Notes under the pieces: generated by a model
Databases searched by the model: none
Told to the model about the DNA's origin: nothing
The model's input: only the letters and a program-made list of their open reading frames with translations
Part shown: piece after piece, positions 31,895-40,648 of the stretch
How positions within the stretch are numbered: position 1 is the stretch's first letter
Layout: each line of letters opens with the position of its first letter
Made by a program: the position numbers and the translations under genes
Assembly: GCA_016194745.1 (NCBI GenBank)
Contig: JACQBA010000014.1
Coordinates: 1-43,801 of the forward strand
Length of the DNA stretch: 43,801 bases
Direction of reading: 5' to 3'
From: Elusimicrobiota bacterium
Lineage (GTDB): Bacteria; Elusimicrobiota; Elusimicrobia; UBA1565; JACRDR01

Positions 31895-32869
31895 ATGAGA
31901 CTGGCGATGGCAGTGACGATAGTCCTTGCGACGCTCCTGGCCCCGACGTCCGCCGTCGAGCCGAGACGGCGGAGCCTCTGCCGCGGCATCCTGCCCGAGA
32001 ACGACCTCCGCATTCCCGTCGGCAGCCCCTTCGCCCGCGGGATCACGGAAGTCGAGTTCAATTCGATCCTCGACGCCGTAGAGCGCGTCTACGCGCCGAT
32101 CGTCGCCGCCCAAGGCGCCAAGCTCGTGATGAACCGCGACTGGAAAGACGATACGGTCAACGCGTACGCCTCCCGGGAGGGCAAAGAGTGGCACGTCTCG
32201 ATGCTCGGAGGCCTAGCGCGGCACGAGGCGATCACGGGGCACGGCTTCGCGCTCGTCGCCTGCCATGAGGTCGGCCATCATCTCGGAGGATTCCCGAAAA
32301 AGGAGATGCCGGACATCGATGAGGCCGACAAATACCTCAGCTGGGCGACGAACGAAGGCGGCTCCGACTATTACGCCAACCTCAAGTGCCTTCGCCGCGT
32401 CCTTCCCGTCCTGAAGAACGCCGCCGTCGATCCGACCGCCGCGAGGGCCTGCGCCGGCGCTTACGGAGCCGACGCGGCCGCTCGCGCCGCCTGCGAGACC
32501 TCCGCCATGGCCGGGCTTTCTCTCGCGACGCTGATGCAGCGGATCGCCAGCGAGGCGAATCCCCCCAAGTTCGACGCGCCGGATCCGCGGATCGTCGACA
32601 AGATGAACGACGCCCACCCTCCGGCGCAGTGCCGCCTGGACACCTATTTCCAAGGAGCCCTGTGCTCCAAGCCCTTGACCGAAGAGGTGTCCGACGTCGA
32701 CGCGGCGGCGGGCGCCTGCACCGCCAAAGGCCGCTCCCGGAGCGGGCTCAGGCCCCGCTGCTGGTACAAGCCGCCGGCCGACGAGCCGGAAGGGCCCCGC
32801 TTCTCCGGCGACGCGATCCGGTCCTCGCGGGTCCGCGTCGGCTCCTTCGTCGAGACCCTGGGCCTTTAG
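31895..32869 (+). CDS. Secreted gluzincin-type metalloprotease
   Basis: GGAGGG, overlapping the previous stop region, supports ATG 31895. The 324-residue product has a signal peptide (about 1-20) and the zinc motif ACHEVGHHLGG (His124, Glu125, His128). A second motif NEGGSDYYANLKCL gives a likely third ligand, Glu154, with Asp158 as in M48-like peptidases. Several cysteines in the C-terminal half (CAGAYG, CETSAM, CRLDTYF, CSK, CTAK, CWYK) suggest disulfides. Co-transcription with the glycosyltransferase is likely. No exact family name is given because similarity to M48 is limited to the motifs. Confidence 0.85.
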   Translation: MRLAMAVTIVLATLLAPTSAVEPRRRSLCRGILPENDLRIPVGSPFARGITEVEFNSILDAVERVYAPIVAAQGAKLVMNRDWKDDTVNAYASREGKEWHVSMLGGLARHEAITGHGFALVACHEVGHHLGGFPKKEMPDIDEADKYLSWATNEGGSDYYANLKCLRRVLPVLKNAAVDPTAARACAGAYGADAAARAACETSAMAGLSLATLMQRIASEANPPKFDAPDPRIVDKMNDAHPPAQCRLDTYFQGALCSKPLTEEVSDVDAAAGACTAKGRSRSGLRPRCWYKPPADEPEGPRFSGDAIRSSRVRVGSFVETLGL

Positions 32870-32904
32870 GCGCAACGCCGGAGCGTCCAAAGACCGCCGC
32901 CGAT

Positions 32905-32912
32905 TGGGCCCA
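32905..32912. promoter_or_regulatory. TGGGCCCA palindrome upstream of the ADC-like gene
   Basis: Third perfect copy of this motif, 32 bases from the -10 at 32944. Here too the downstream gene encodes an exported protein. Confidence 0.35.
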
Positions 32913-32943
32913 TCGCTTCTTCGGGCACCGGCGGCCAGAGTGC

Positions 32944-32949
32944 TATTCT
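32944..32949 (+). promoter_or_regulatory. -10 element (TATTCT) of the ADC-like gene
   Basis: TATTCT predicts a leader of about 25 bases containing GGGAGGGG just before ATG 32981. Confidence 0.35.
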
Positions 32950-32980
32950 GTAGTCCTCACATTCGCCGTCGGGAGGGGAC

Positions 32981-34042
32981 ATGCAGGGCATCCGGAGCGC
33001 CGCCGTTTGGGCCGTCGCCGCATCGATTCTCGCGATTTCTCCGGCCGCCGCGGGAACGTCCGCCGGCGTCGATCTCGCCCAAGATTACATCTCGGTCCGC
33101 GGCGACGGGGAGAACGCGTTCGAATACCTTCGAAGGCGGCAACGCGGACCCGAGCCCGAGGCGCCGCTGTCGATCTCGCGGGAAGAAGGCGAAGGTAAGC
33201 CGACGTACGGCGTCGAGCCCGGCCTGCTCGACAACCGGAGCGAATTCAAGAGCGAGTTCTATGACGCCGCGACGCTCCGCCCCGCCACGCTTCGATTCGA
33301 CGACGGCCGGACGAAGGAGTACTTTTTTCCGACTCTCTACGGAGACGTCACGACGGCCGTCGCCGTCTTCCTCTGCTCGCGGCAGAAGGCCGAGAGCCTG
33401 CTTAAAGCCCGCGGCATCCGCGGCGTGGAACCCGTCAGCATGGGGCGGGCTCACAGCGCCCTGATCCTGACGTCGTACCGATACAACAAGGTCTTCGGGA
33501 TCGCACCCTACAATGAGATCGCGGTATCGATCCCCGTGATCGCCTCCGGGAAGCCGAACCTCCCCCTCGTGGGCCTCCTCCACCCGGACGGCTACTACGT
33601 CGCGTCGATGCCGGTCACGACGTTCGAGAACCAGCAGCGCGGGCTCAAGTTCTGGGGGCTGCCGAAGGTCGTTCAGCGCATCGACCTGTTCACCGAGGGC
33701 GACCATTACGTCACCGCGGCCTACGACGCGTCCGGAGAAGAGTACGTGAGGTTCCGAGTGCCCATGTCGGGCGTGCCGAAGACCTCCGAGCAGACCGCGA
33801 CAATCATTTCCGCGCTGAACGGAAGGGTCCTGCGGTCCGAGACGCGCAGCCAGGGGACGTTCCACTCGACCCGGTTCCCCGACGCTCTCCGCCTGCTGGG
33901 CGGCGGCGACTCCGCGACCGAGCTGAGCGTCGGCACGAGCCCGTCGACGGATCTGCTGCGCGAGCTCGACATTTACCCCTATCCGTTCGAAACCCGGTTC
34001 GGGCGCCGCGTCTCCAGCACGTTCGATCTGCCGAAGCCCTAG
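32981..34042 (+). CDS. Exported acetoacetate decarboxylase-like protein
   Basis: The 353-residue product has a signal peptide (cleavage after PAAAG, about residue 24) and a domain resembling acetoacetate decarboxylase: YNEIAVSIPV, GYYVASMPVTTFENQQRG and LKFWGLPKVVQRI. In the decarboxylase the equivalent of WGLPKVV is a Pro-Lys-Lys, where the first Lys forms the Schiff base; here the first Lys is kept and the second is Val. An exported member of this family is unusual and probably acts on something else, as other ADC-like proteins bind or convert small carbonyl compounds. GGGAGGGG upstream supports the start. Its TGGGCCCA motif is shared with other exported-protein genes. Confidence 0.72.
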   Translation: MQGIRSAAVWAVAASILAISPAAAGTSAGVDLAQDYISVRGDGENAFEYLRRRQRGPEPEAPLSISREEGEGKPTYGVEPGLLDNRSEFKSEFYDAATLRPATLRFDDGRTKEYFFPTLYGDVTTAVAVFLCSRQKAESLLKARGIRGVEPVSMGRAHSALILTSYRYNKVFGIAPYNEIAVSIPVIASGKPNLPLVGLLHPDGYYVASMPVTTFENQQRGLKFWGLPKVVQRIDLFTEGDHYVTAAYDASGEEYVRFRVPMSGVPKTSEQTATIISALNGRVLRSETRSQGTFHSTRFPDALRLLGGGDSATELSVGTSPSTDLLRELDIYPYPFETRFGRRVSSTFDLPKP

Positions 34043-34081
34043 AAGTTGTTATACTGGGCCGGCGATCGCCGCAACGATCGA

Positions 34082-35908
34082 ATGAAGCCCCCGGTTCGCC
34101 GATCGAGGATCGGCCAGACGTTGTCTCGTCTGATGAGCCCGCGCGCGTTTCCCTACGTCGCGGGTCTTGCGCTGCTCGTTCCTGCGATAAACGTGGCGGC
34201 GCGTCGGGGCGCGCGCCGCGACGCCCCGGCGGCTCCGAGCCGACCCACCGCGGACACAGTCGAGAACTTCGCGCTCCTGGACCAAGACGGGACGTCCCAC
34301 GAACTCTACCGCCAGGCGGGGGCGCAGGCCGTCGTCTTGATCTCCTACTCGCGCGGCTGCCCGATCGCCCGGGCAAGCCTGCCCGCGATCCGAGAGCTGA
34401 AGGAGAGATTCGGCAAGTCCGTGCGGTTTTTCCTGCTCGATCCCGTGGACGACGCCGCCTCGATCGCGCTGGAAGCCCGCGAATTCGGCATCGACCTCCC
34501 GGCGCTGCATGACGAGACTCAAGTGGTCTCGTCTTCTCTCGGCATCGAGCGCACGGCCGAGGCGTTGTTGATCCGCACGGGCGATTGGCGCGTCGCCTAT
34601 CGAGGGCCTATCGACGACCGCAGCGACTACGGCTTCTCGAAGGACACTCCCGGCGCCGGCTACCTGAGGGACGCCATCCTCGCGCTCCCGGCAAGCGCGT
34701 CGCCCGCGGAACGCAAGGCGCAGGTCAAGGGCTGCCTGATCCGCTACGAAAAACCCCTGCGCCCGACGTACGCGACGGACGTCGGGCCGATCCTCAAGGC
34801 GCGCTGCATCGCATGCCACGCAGCGGGACGCCTCTCCTGGGCGATGACCGGACATGAATCCGTGAGCCGTTGGGCGCCGATGATTCGCGAGACGGTGCTG
34901 ACGGGACGCATGCCCCCATGGTCGCTGGACCGGGGACGGTCGATCGACGTCCAGAGCGAATTCGCGCTCACGCCGCGGGAGATTCGCGTCCTGGCGGAAT
35001 GGGCCGCGGCGGGCGCTCCGCGAGGCGAGGGCGCGGATCCGTTGTCGCGAATCGACGGCGGCTCGGTGCTGGAGCCGTCGGGAGATCCGGACTTGAGCAT
35101 ACGCCTGCCTCGGCAGACCTTGGACGCCGGACGCGCGGGGCAGGCGGAGTGGCGCTTCGAGATCCTGACGGAACCGTTTCCGGAGGATCGGTGGGTTCGC
35201 CAGGCGAGACTCGTTCCCGGAAACCGTTCGATCGTCTCCCACATGAGGCTGTTCGCCCTCCCGCAAGGCTTCACGGCGCCGCGCCGGGCGAAACGCTCCA
35301 TCCAGGCGATGAGGTTCGATCATAGCATCGTCGCCACCTGGGCGCCTGGTCTTACGGCTCCTCTCCTGCCGGAAGACCAAGGAGTGCTCATCCCGAAGGG
35401 ATCCCGGCTTGCGGCAAGAATCCACTACAAGAAATCCGGAAAACCCGAGTCGGACCAGCCGTCCGTGCGGGTGTTCTATCACAGGAGCAAGCCGCGCTGG
35501 AGAGTCCGCCACCATACGGTCAGGTCCGCGGATTTCGTCATCCCCCCGCGCGCGCACGACCATCGGGTGCGCGCGGAAAGGATGTTCGCGGACGGGATAG
35601 TGCTTCGCGGCGTGGGCTTTCACATGCATGCCCGAGGATCGGGCGCCAGGTGCCTGGCGGTCCTGCCCGACGGCCGGCAGATCGATCTGCTCGCCATCCC
35701 TCGGTTCGACACGAACTGGACGTGGGGATACGTTTTCAAGGAGCCTCTGCGATTGCCCGCGGGTACCAGGATCCGTATCGAGGGCGTCTTCGACAATTCC
35801 GATCGAAACCCGCGCAATCCGGATCCGAGCGCCAAGGTCACGACGGGCCTCGACGCCATGACCGAAGAGATGTTCTACGCCTATCTGTCCGTGCTCGAAC
35901 CCGCGTGA
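34082..35908 (+). CDS. Redoxin / cytochrome c / copper monooxygenase-like fusion protein
   Basis: The 608-residue product has one membrane anchor near residues 20-40, then three domains. First, a redoxin (thioredoxin-like) domain (about 55-220; VENFALLDQDGTSHELY, SRGCPIARASLPAIREL) with only one of the usual active-site cysteines. Second, a cytochrome c-like segment with CIACH (about 241-245) and GRMPPW. Third, a C-terminal PHM-like copper type II monooxygenase fold (about 330-608) with SHMRLF, ARIHYKK, FHMHARG, and DNSDRNPRNPDPSAKV followed by EEMFYAYL. Such three-part proteins are known from Acidobacteria and Planctomycetes. The ATG at 34082 lacks a good ribosome binding site; TATACT at 34050-34055 is a possible -10. 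The stop lies 7 bases from that of the convergent gene. Confidence 0.82.
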   Translation: MKPPVRRSRIGQTLSRLMSPRAFPYVAGLALLVPAINVAARRGARRDAPAAPSRPTADTVENFALLDQDGTSHELYRQAGAQAVVLISYSRGCPIARASLPAIRELKERFGKSVRFFLLDPVDDAASIALEAREFGIDLPALHDETQVVSSSLGIERTAEALLIRTGDWRVAYRGPIDDRSDYGFSKDTPGAGYLRDAILALPASASPAERKAQVKGCLIRYEKPLRPTYATDVGPILKARCIACHAAGRLSWAMTGHESVSRWAPMIRETVLTGRMPPWSLDRGRSIDVQSEFALTPREIRVLAEWAAAGAPRGEGADPLSRIDGGSVLEPSGDPDLSIRLPRQTLDAGRAGQAEWRFEILTEPFPEDRWVRQARLVPGNRSIVSHMRLFALPQGFTAPRRAKRSIQAMRFDHSIVATWAPGLTAPLLPEDQGVLIPKGSRLAARIHYKKSGKPESDQPSVRVFYHRSKPRWRVRHHTVRSADFVIPPRAHDHRVRAERMFADGIVLRGVGFHMHARGSGARCLAVLPDGRQIDLLAIPRFDTNWTWGYVFKEPLRLPAGTRIRIEGVFDNSDRNPRNPDPSAKVTTGLDAMTEEMFYAYLSVLEPA

Positions 35909-35915
35909 GCGGGGA

Positions 35916-36443
35916 CTATTTAGGCTGAGGCGCGGGCTGAACGGGAGCGGGAGAAGGCGCCGGGGCCGGCGGCTCGGGCGCTTTCGGAACCACGGGCTGG
36001 ACCGTCGGCGGCGCCGACGATGCGGCCGCGGGAGCCGCCTCTGCCGGAGGCGCGCTGGGCGCCGAATAAGAATCAAGCTTCGCCGACCACGGCACGGTGA
36101 CCCTATCGCCGCTTTGCTTCACCAGAGTGTATTCGCCGCTCATCTTGCTGCCGGAAACCTTCCCTTCCCAGACCATCTGGTCCCCCTGGACCCGGGTGAT
36201 CGTGGCGATCCAGCGGCCTTCCGCCATGTTGATGACGACGTACGGGGCCGCGGTGAAGCCTCGGGACTGGGCGCTGGTCGTGATGAAGCCGCCGTCCTTG
36301 AAGAAAAGCGTGTCGGATTTCCAAAAGAGCACCTTGCGGATGCCCCCGAAGCGCAGGTTCCAGGTGGTCCCATCCAGCGGGCTCGCGGCCCAGACGCCGC
36401 CCGCGGCCGCCGACATCAGGATGAAGAGGATCGCTCGTTTCAT
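35916..36443 (-). CDS. Exported protein with Pro/Ala-rich tail, function unknown
   Basis: GGGAG, 7 bases upstream, supports ATG 36443. The 175-residue product has a signal peptide (about 1-20, ending VWAAS), a small beta-rich domain (about 22-115; TTWNLRFGG, FFKDGGFITT, WIATITRVQGDQMVWEG), and a Pro/Ala/Ser-rich tail of about 50 residues. The domain resembles small unnamed lipocalin-like exported proteins in which a WNLR pattern is followed by FKDG; no function is known to me. Third gene of the minus-strand unit with xth and the lipoprotein. Confidence 0.75.
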   Translation of the reverse strand: MKRAILFILMSAAAGGVWAASPLDGTTWNLRFGGIRKVLFWKSDTLFFKDGGFITTSAQSRGFTAAPYVVINMAEGRWIATITRVQGDQMVWEGKVSGSKMSGEYTLVKQSGDRVTVPWSAKLDSYSAPSAPPAEAAPAAASSAPPTVQPVVPKAPEPPAPAPSPAPVQPAPQPK

Positions 36444-36456
36444 GTGGAATCTCCCG

Positions 36457-37005
36457 TTATGGAGCCATGAGCTCCAAGTCCCTGCGATAGCGCCCCAACA
36501 CGTCCCGCAGCGCTTCCTCCAACGAAAGGGCGTAAAGATCCTCGTTGTAGAATACGGGCGGCATCGCGCCTTCGCCCGTGTACTCGCGCTTGGAAACGTC
36601 CCACTCGTGCTTGAGGCGCGTCCACATCTCGATCTTGACGCTGCAGACCACGCGCTTGCCGCCGGAGCAGTCGATCGCCCGGACGGTGCCGCCCACGGTG
36701 ACCGGCGCCGAAGAGGTCACCACGTATCCCGAAGCCGCAAGCTCCGCCACGGCGGCCTTTGTCGCCCAGGCCGCCACGTCCCCGGTGGGACTCAGCGGCT
36801 GCGTCACGCCCGGGAGCGCCGTCGTCGCCCTGCCGATGCGGCCCGGATCCTCGCGCCGATCCAGGAACGGAGAGACCACGAGCGCCGTCTTGTGCTCCGC
36901 CCGCTGCGTCGACTTGGCGGGAGAGTAGCCCAGCTTCACCCCGCGAGCGAGCGGACAACCGCAAAGGACCGCCGCCAGGAGCACCGGGACCGGGCGTCGG
37001 CTCAT
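36457..37005 (-). CDS. Predicted lipoprotein
   Basis: From ATG 37005, which overlaps the xth stop (TGATG), the 182-residue product starts MSRRPVPVLLAAVLCGCPL, a lipoprotein-type signal with Cys at 15 or 17. The mature part has an N-terminal extended region (ALVVSPFLDRREDPGRIGR), a helix (WATKAAVAELAASGYVV) and a strand pair (VTVGGTVRAIDCSGGKRVVCSVKIEMW), which together resemble YajG/DUF4410-type lipoproteins. That resemblance is structural by eye and weak. It is followed after 13 bases by the next gene of the unit. Confidence 0.7.
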   Translation of the reverse strand: MSRRPVPVLLAAVLCGCPLARGVKLGYSPAKSTQRAEHKTALVVSPFLDRREDPGRIGRATTALPGVTQPLSPTGDVAAWATKAAVAELAASGYVVTSSAPVTVGGTVRAIDCSGGKRVVCSVKIEMWTRLKHEWDVSKREYTGEGAMPPVFYNEDLYALSLEEALRDVLGRYRRDLELMAP

Positions 37006-37772
37006 CAGACGTCGAGCTCGATGCCGACGGGGCAATGATCCGAGCCCAAGACGTCGGGCAGATGAAAGGAGCGCTTCAACGCGGGCTTAAGCTCCTCCGT
37101 CACGAAGAAATAGTCGATGCGCCAGCCGACGTTGCGATCCCTCGCGCGCGACTGCTGGTCCCACCACGTGTAATGCTCCGGCCCGGACTCGAACTGCCGG
37201 AACGCGTCGGTCCAGCCGCGCTCGAGCAGCTTGTCGATCCACGCGCGCTCCTCCGGGAGGAAGCCGGAGATGTGCTTGTTCTCCTTCGGCCGGGCGAGGT
37301 CGATCTCCCGGTGGGCGGTGTTCACGTCGCCGCAAACGATCAGGTTCTTATGCCCCTTCTTGCGCCAACGCTCCATCGTGTCGAGGAAGTCGTCGTAGAA
37401 ATCGAGCTTGAAGCGGAGCCGCTCCGGGCTCGCCTTGCCGTTGGGAAAGTACACGTTGAACAGCGTGAAGTCCTTGAACTGGGTCACCATGACCCGTCCC
37501 TCGGCGTCGTAGCGCTTGATGCCGAGGCCGCGCGTCATCTCCTTATGCTTGGCGCGGCTGTAGGTCGCGACACCGCTGTAGCCTTTCTTTTCGGCCCAGG
37601 TCCACTCGACGGCGTAGTCCGGAATCGCGAGCAACTCGGGGCCGAGCTGCTCCGGCATGGCCTTCGTTTCCTGGAGGCAAAGGACGTCCGGCCGCTCTTT
37701 GGCGAACCACTCGAGCATGCCCTTCCTGGCGACGGCCCGGACGCCGTTGACGTTCCACGAGATGAGGCGCAT
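37005..37772 (-). CDS. xth: Exodeoxyribonuclease III
   Basis: The 255-residue product is an ExoIII/APE1-type AP endonuclease used in base-excision repair. Catalytic motifs are present: ISWNVNG (Asn7, Asn9), LQETKA (Glu35), NLIVCGDVNTAH, WRIDYFF and GSDHCPVGIEL near the C terminus. The start MRLISWNVNG at 37772 fits the family; ATG 37781 is an alternative three codons upstream. It leads a unit with two envelope proteins that have no obvious link to DNA repair. Confidence 0.93.
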   Translation of the reverse strand: MRLISWNVNGVRAVARKGMLEWFAKERPDVLCLQETKAMPEQLGPELLAIPDYAVEWTWAEKKGYSGVATYSRAKHKEMTRGLGIKRYDAEGRVMVTQFKDFTLFNVYFPNGKASPERLRFKLDFYDDFLDTMERWRKKGHKNLIVCGDVNTAHREIDLARPKENKHISGFLPEERAWIDKLLERGWTDAFRQFESGPEHYTWWDQQSRARDRNVGWRIDYFFVTEELKPALKRSFHLPDVLGSDHCPVGIELDV

Positions 37773-37882
37773 GATCCCCATTTTGCCAAATTTTGGCCGG
37801 CTTGTCCGACGCTTCGGCGGGCCTGCGAGCGCGTCTTCGCGCATCGGGACGAGCGCTATCCGCCGTCGATCGGCACAAATGA

Positions 37883-37888
37883 TACAAT
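37883..37888 (+). promoter_or_regulatory. -10 element (TACAAT) of acnA
   Basis: TACAAT predicts a leader of about 24 bases carrying AGAGGAGG (37906-37913) before the ATG at 37919, the strongest ribosome binding site in the window. Confidence 0.5.
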
Positions 37889-37918
37889 GCGGTTCTAGCG
37901 TAAAAAGAGGAGGTAGCC

Positions 37919-40648
37919 ATGGCCAGCAGCCTCGACAGCTTTTCCACCCGATCCGATCTAAAAGTCGACGGAAAGACGTACCAAATCTTCCGCTTGAGCG
38001 AACTCAAGAAGAAGCTCAAGATGACCGCGCTGCCCTACACGCTGCGGATCTTCCTGGAGAACATGCTCCGCAACGAGGACGGTCGGTTCGTGAAGGCCGA
38101 CGACATCCAGGCTCTGGCCACCCGCAAGCCGTCGGACAAGTCGGAGCGCGAGGTCTACTTCATGCCCGCGCGGGTGCTGATGCAGGACTTCACCGGCGTG
38201 CCGGCGATCGTCGACCTCGCGGCGATGCGCGATGCGGTTAAGCGCCTGGGCGGCGACCCCAAGAGGATCAACCCCCTCGTCCCGGTCGACCTCGTCATCG
38301 ACCACTCCGTCCAGGTCGAGCGCTACGGGGACGCCGAAGCCTTCAGCGCCAACGCGAAGATCGAGTTCGATCGCAACATCGAGCGATACCGCTTCCTCAA
38401 ATGGGGCCAGCAGGCGTTCCGCGACTTCACGGTCGTCCCCCCGGACACCGGCATCGTCCATCAGGTCAATCTCGAGTACATCGCCCGCTGCGTCTCCACC
38501 CGCGAGCAGGACGGACGTTTGCTCGCATTCCCCGACACGCTCGTCGGCACGGACTCGCACACGACGATGGTCAACGGCCTCGGCGTGCTGGGCTGGGGCG
38601 TCGGCGGGATCGAGGCCGAAGCGGCGATGCTCGGCCAGCCGATGTCGATGCTCATTCCCGAGGTCGTAGGCTTCAAGCTGACGGGCGCGCTCCCGGCCGG
38701 AGCCACGGCGACCGACGCGGTGCTGACCGTGACGGAGATACTGCGCAGGAAGGGCGTCGTCGGCAAATTCGTCGAGTTCTACGGCCCGGGCCTCGCGTCG
38801 CTCAGCCTCGCCGATCGCGCGACGATCGCCAACATGTGCCCGGAGTACGGCGCGACCGTGGGCTACTTCCCGATCGACGCCCAGACGATCGAATACTTGA
38901 AGCTCACGGGCCGCCCGGCCGAGCTCCTCAGTCTCGTCGAGGCGTACGCCAAGGCGCAGGACCTCTTCTACACCGACCAAGCCCCCGAGCCCGAGTTCTC
39001 GGAGAAGGTCGAGCTCGACCTGGGGTCCATCAAGCCTTGCATCGCCGGCCCTCGGCGGCCGCAGGACCGCATCGAGCTCGGCTCGGTCAAGGCCTCCTGG
39101 AGCAAGACGCTGCCGGAGTTCCTGACGAAGAAGGACAAGAAGGGGCGGCTCCCCGCGCCCGCCGGAACCAAAGCGCCCGTGTCGATGGACGGCAAGACGT
39201 TCGAGATCGAACACGGGTCCGTCGTCATCGCCGCGATCACCTCGTGCACGAACACGTCGAACCCCTCCGTGCTTCTCGCAGCCGGCCTCCTGGCGAAGAA
39301 GGCCGTCGAGAAAGGACTCTCGTCGAAGCCGTGGGTCAAGACGTCGCTCGCGCCCGGGTCGAAGGTCGTCATGGACTACCTCAAGGACGCGGGAGTTCAA
39401 TCCTACCTGGAGCAGCTCGGGTTCTATCTCGTCGGTTTCGGCTGCACGACCTGCATCGGCAACTCGGGTCCTCTCGCCGAGCCGATCAGCCAGGCGGTCT
39501 CGGAGACGAACCTCGTCGTCGGCGCGGTCCTGTCCGGAAACCGCAATTTCGAGGGGCGCATCCACCCGCTCGTCAAAGCGAACTATCTCGCGTCGCCGCC
39601 CCTCGTGGTGGCGTACGCCTTGGCCGGACGGGTCGACCTCGACCTCACGACCGAGCCGCTCGGCACCGGCAAGGACGGAAAGCCGGTCTTCCTCAAGGAC
39701 ATTTGGCCCACCAACGAGGAAGTCCGCGACGCGGTGAAGCGCCACGTCTCCCGCGAGACGTTCATCAAGCAGTATTCCAACGTCTACGCCGGAGACGAAC
39801 GCTGGAAGACGCTCGAGGCGCCCACCGGAGATTCGTTCGCGTGGGACTCCAAATCGACCTACATCAAGCACCCGCCGTACTTTGAGGGCTTGAAAAAGTC
39901 CGGAGGCGAGCCGGCGCCGCTGTCCGACATCCACGGCGCGCGCGCCCTCGCGATCTTGGGCGATTCCGTGACGACCGACCACATCTCCCCCGCCGGCAGC
40001 ATCGCGACGGACAGCCCCGCGGGAAAATACCTCGTCGACCGCGGCGTAGAAAAGTTGGAATTCAACTCCTACGGCGCCCGGCGCGGCAACCACGAGCTCA
40101 TGGTGCGCGGCACCTTCGCCAACATCCGTCTCCGCAACCTCATGGTGGACGTGGAAGGCGGCATGGCCGTGCATCTTCCGGAGAAGACGCTCACCACGAT
40201 CTTTGAAGCGTCCGAGAGCTACCTTAAGGAAAAGAAGCCTCTGGTCGTGATCGCCGGAAAAGAATACGGTTCGGGCTCCTCGCGCGACTGGGCCGCGAAA
40301 GGGCCGAACCTCCTCGGCATCAAGGCCGCTATCGCGGAGTCCTACGAGCGCATCCATCGCTCGAACCTGGTGGGCATGGGCATACTGCCGCTCCAGTTCA
40401 TGCCGGGAGAGTCCGCGGCGTCGCTCGGCCTGACCGGACGCGAGACGTTCGACTTCCTGGGCGTCAGGGACCTAAAGCCCAAGAAGGAGATCACCGTCGT
40501 CGCGAAGGGAGAGGACGGCAAGACCCGCGAATTCAAGGCCATCGCGCGCATCGACACGCCGATCGAGGTGGAGTACTACCGCTACGGCGGGATCTTGACC
40601 TACGTCCTCTGCCAGTTGCTGTCGCAGCGCGAGCCCGTCGCGGCCTAA
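37919..40648 (+). CDS. acnA: Aconitate hydratase, AcnA/IRP1 type
   Basis: The 909-residue enzyme isomerises citrate to isocitrate in the TCA cycle using a 4Fe-4S cluster. Cluster ligands are Cys443 (ITSCTNTS) and Cys509 and Cys512 ([12 protein letters not shown]). Other hallmarks are [52 protein letters not shown] and [16 protein letters not shown]. Length and domain order are those of the AcnA/IRP1 group. Monocistronic as far as the sequence shows. Its stop overlaps the stop of the convergent amidohydrolase gene. Confidence 0.97.
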   Translation: MASSLDSFSTRSDLKVDGKTYQIFRLSELKKKLKMTALPYTLRIFLENMLRNEDGRFVKADDIQALATRKPSDKSEREVYFMPARVLMQDFTGVPAIVDLAAMRDAVKRLGGDPKRINPLVPVDLVIDHSVQVERYGDAEAFSANAKIEFDRNIERYRFLKWGQQAFRDFTVVPPDTGIVHQVNLEYIARCVSTREQDGRLLAFPDTLVGTDSHTTMVNGLGVLGWGVGGIEAEAAMLGQPMSMLIPEVVGFKLTGALPAGATATDAVLTVTEILRRKGVVGKFVEFYGPGLASLSLADRATIANMCPEYGATVGYFPIDAQTIEYLKLTGRPAELLSLVEAYAKAQDLFYTDQAPEPEFSEKVELDLGSIKPCIAGPRRPQDRIELGSVKASWSKTLPEFLTKKDKKGRLPAPAGTKAPVSMDGKTFEIEHGSVVIAAITSCTNTSNPSVLLAAGLLAKKAVEKGLSSKPWVKTSLAPGSKVVMDYLKDAGVQSYLEQLGFYLVGFGCTTCIGNSGPLAEPISQAVSETNLVVGAVLSGNRNFEGRIHPLVKANYLASPPLVVAYALAGRVDLDLTTEPLGTGKDGKPVFLKDIWPTNEEVRDAVKRHVSRETFIKQYSNVYAGDERWKTLEAPTGDSFAWDSKSTYIKHPPYFEGLKKSGGEPAPLSDIHGARALAILGDSVTTDHISPAGSIATDSPAGKYLVDRGVEKLEFNSYGARRGNHELMVRGTFANIRLRNLMVDVEGGMAVHLPEKTLTTIFEASESYLKEKKPLVVIAGKEYGSGSSRDWAAKGPNLLGIKAAIAESYERIHRSNLVGMGILPLQFMPGESAASLGLTGRETFDFLGVRDLKPKKEITVVAKGEDGKTREFKAIARIDTPIEVEYYRYGGILTYVLCQLLSQREPVAA

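Noticed and set aside
37958..40357. 799-codon minus-strand open frame opposite acnA
   Set aside because: Shadow of aconitase, which has complete motifs over its full length; the antisense product is Arg/Val/Asp/Glu-rich without any domain.
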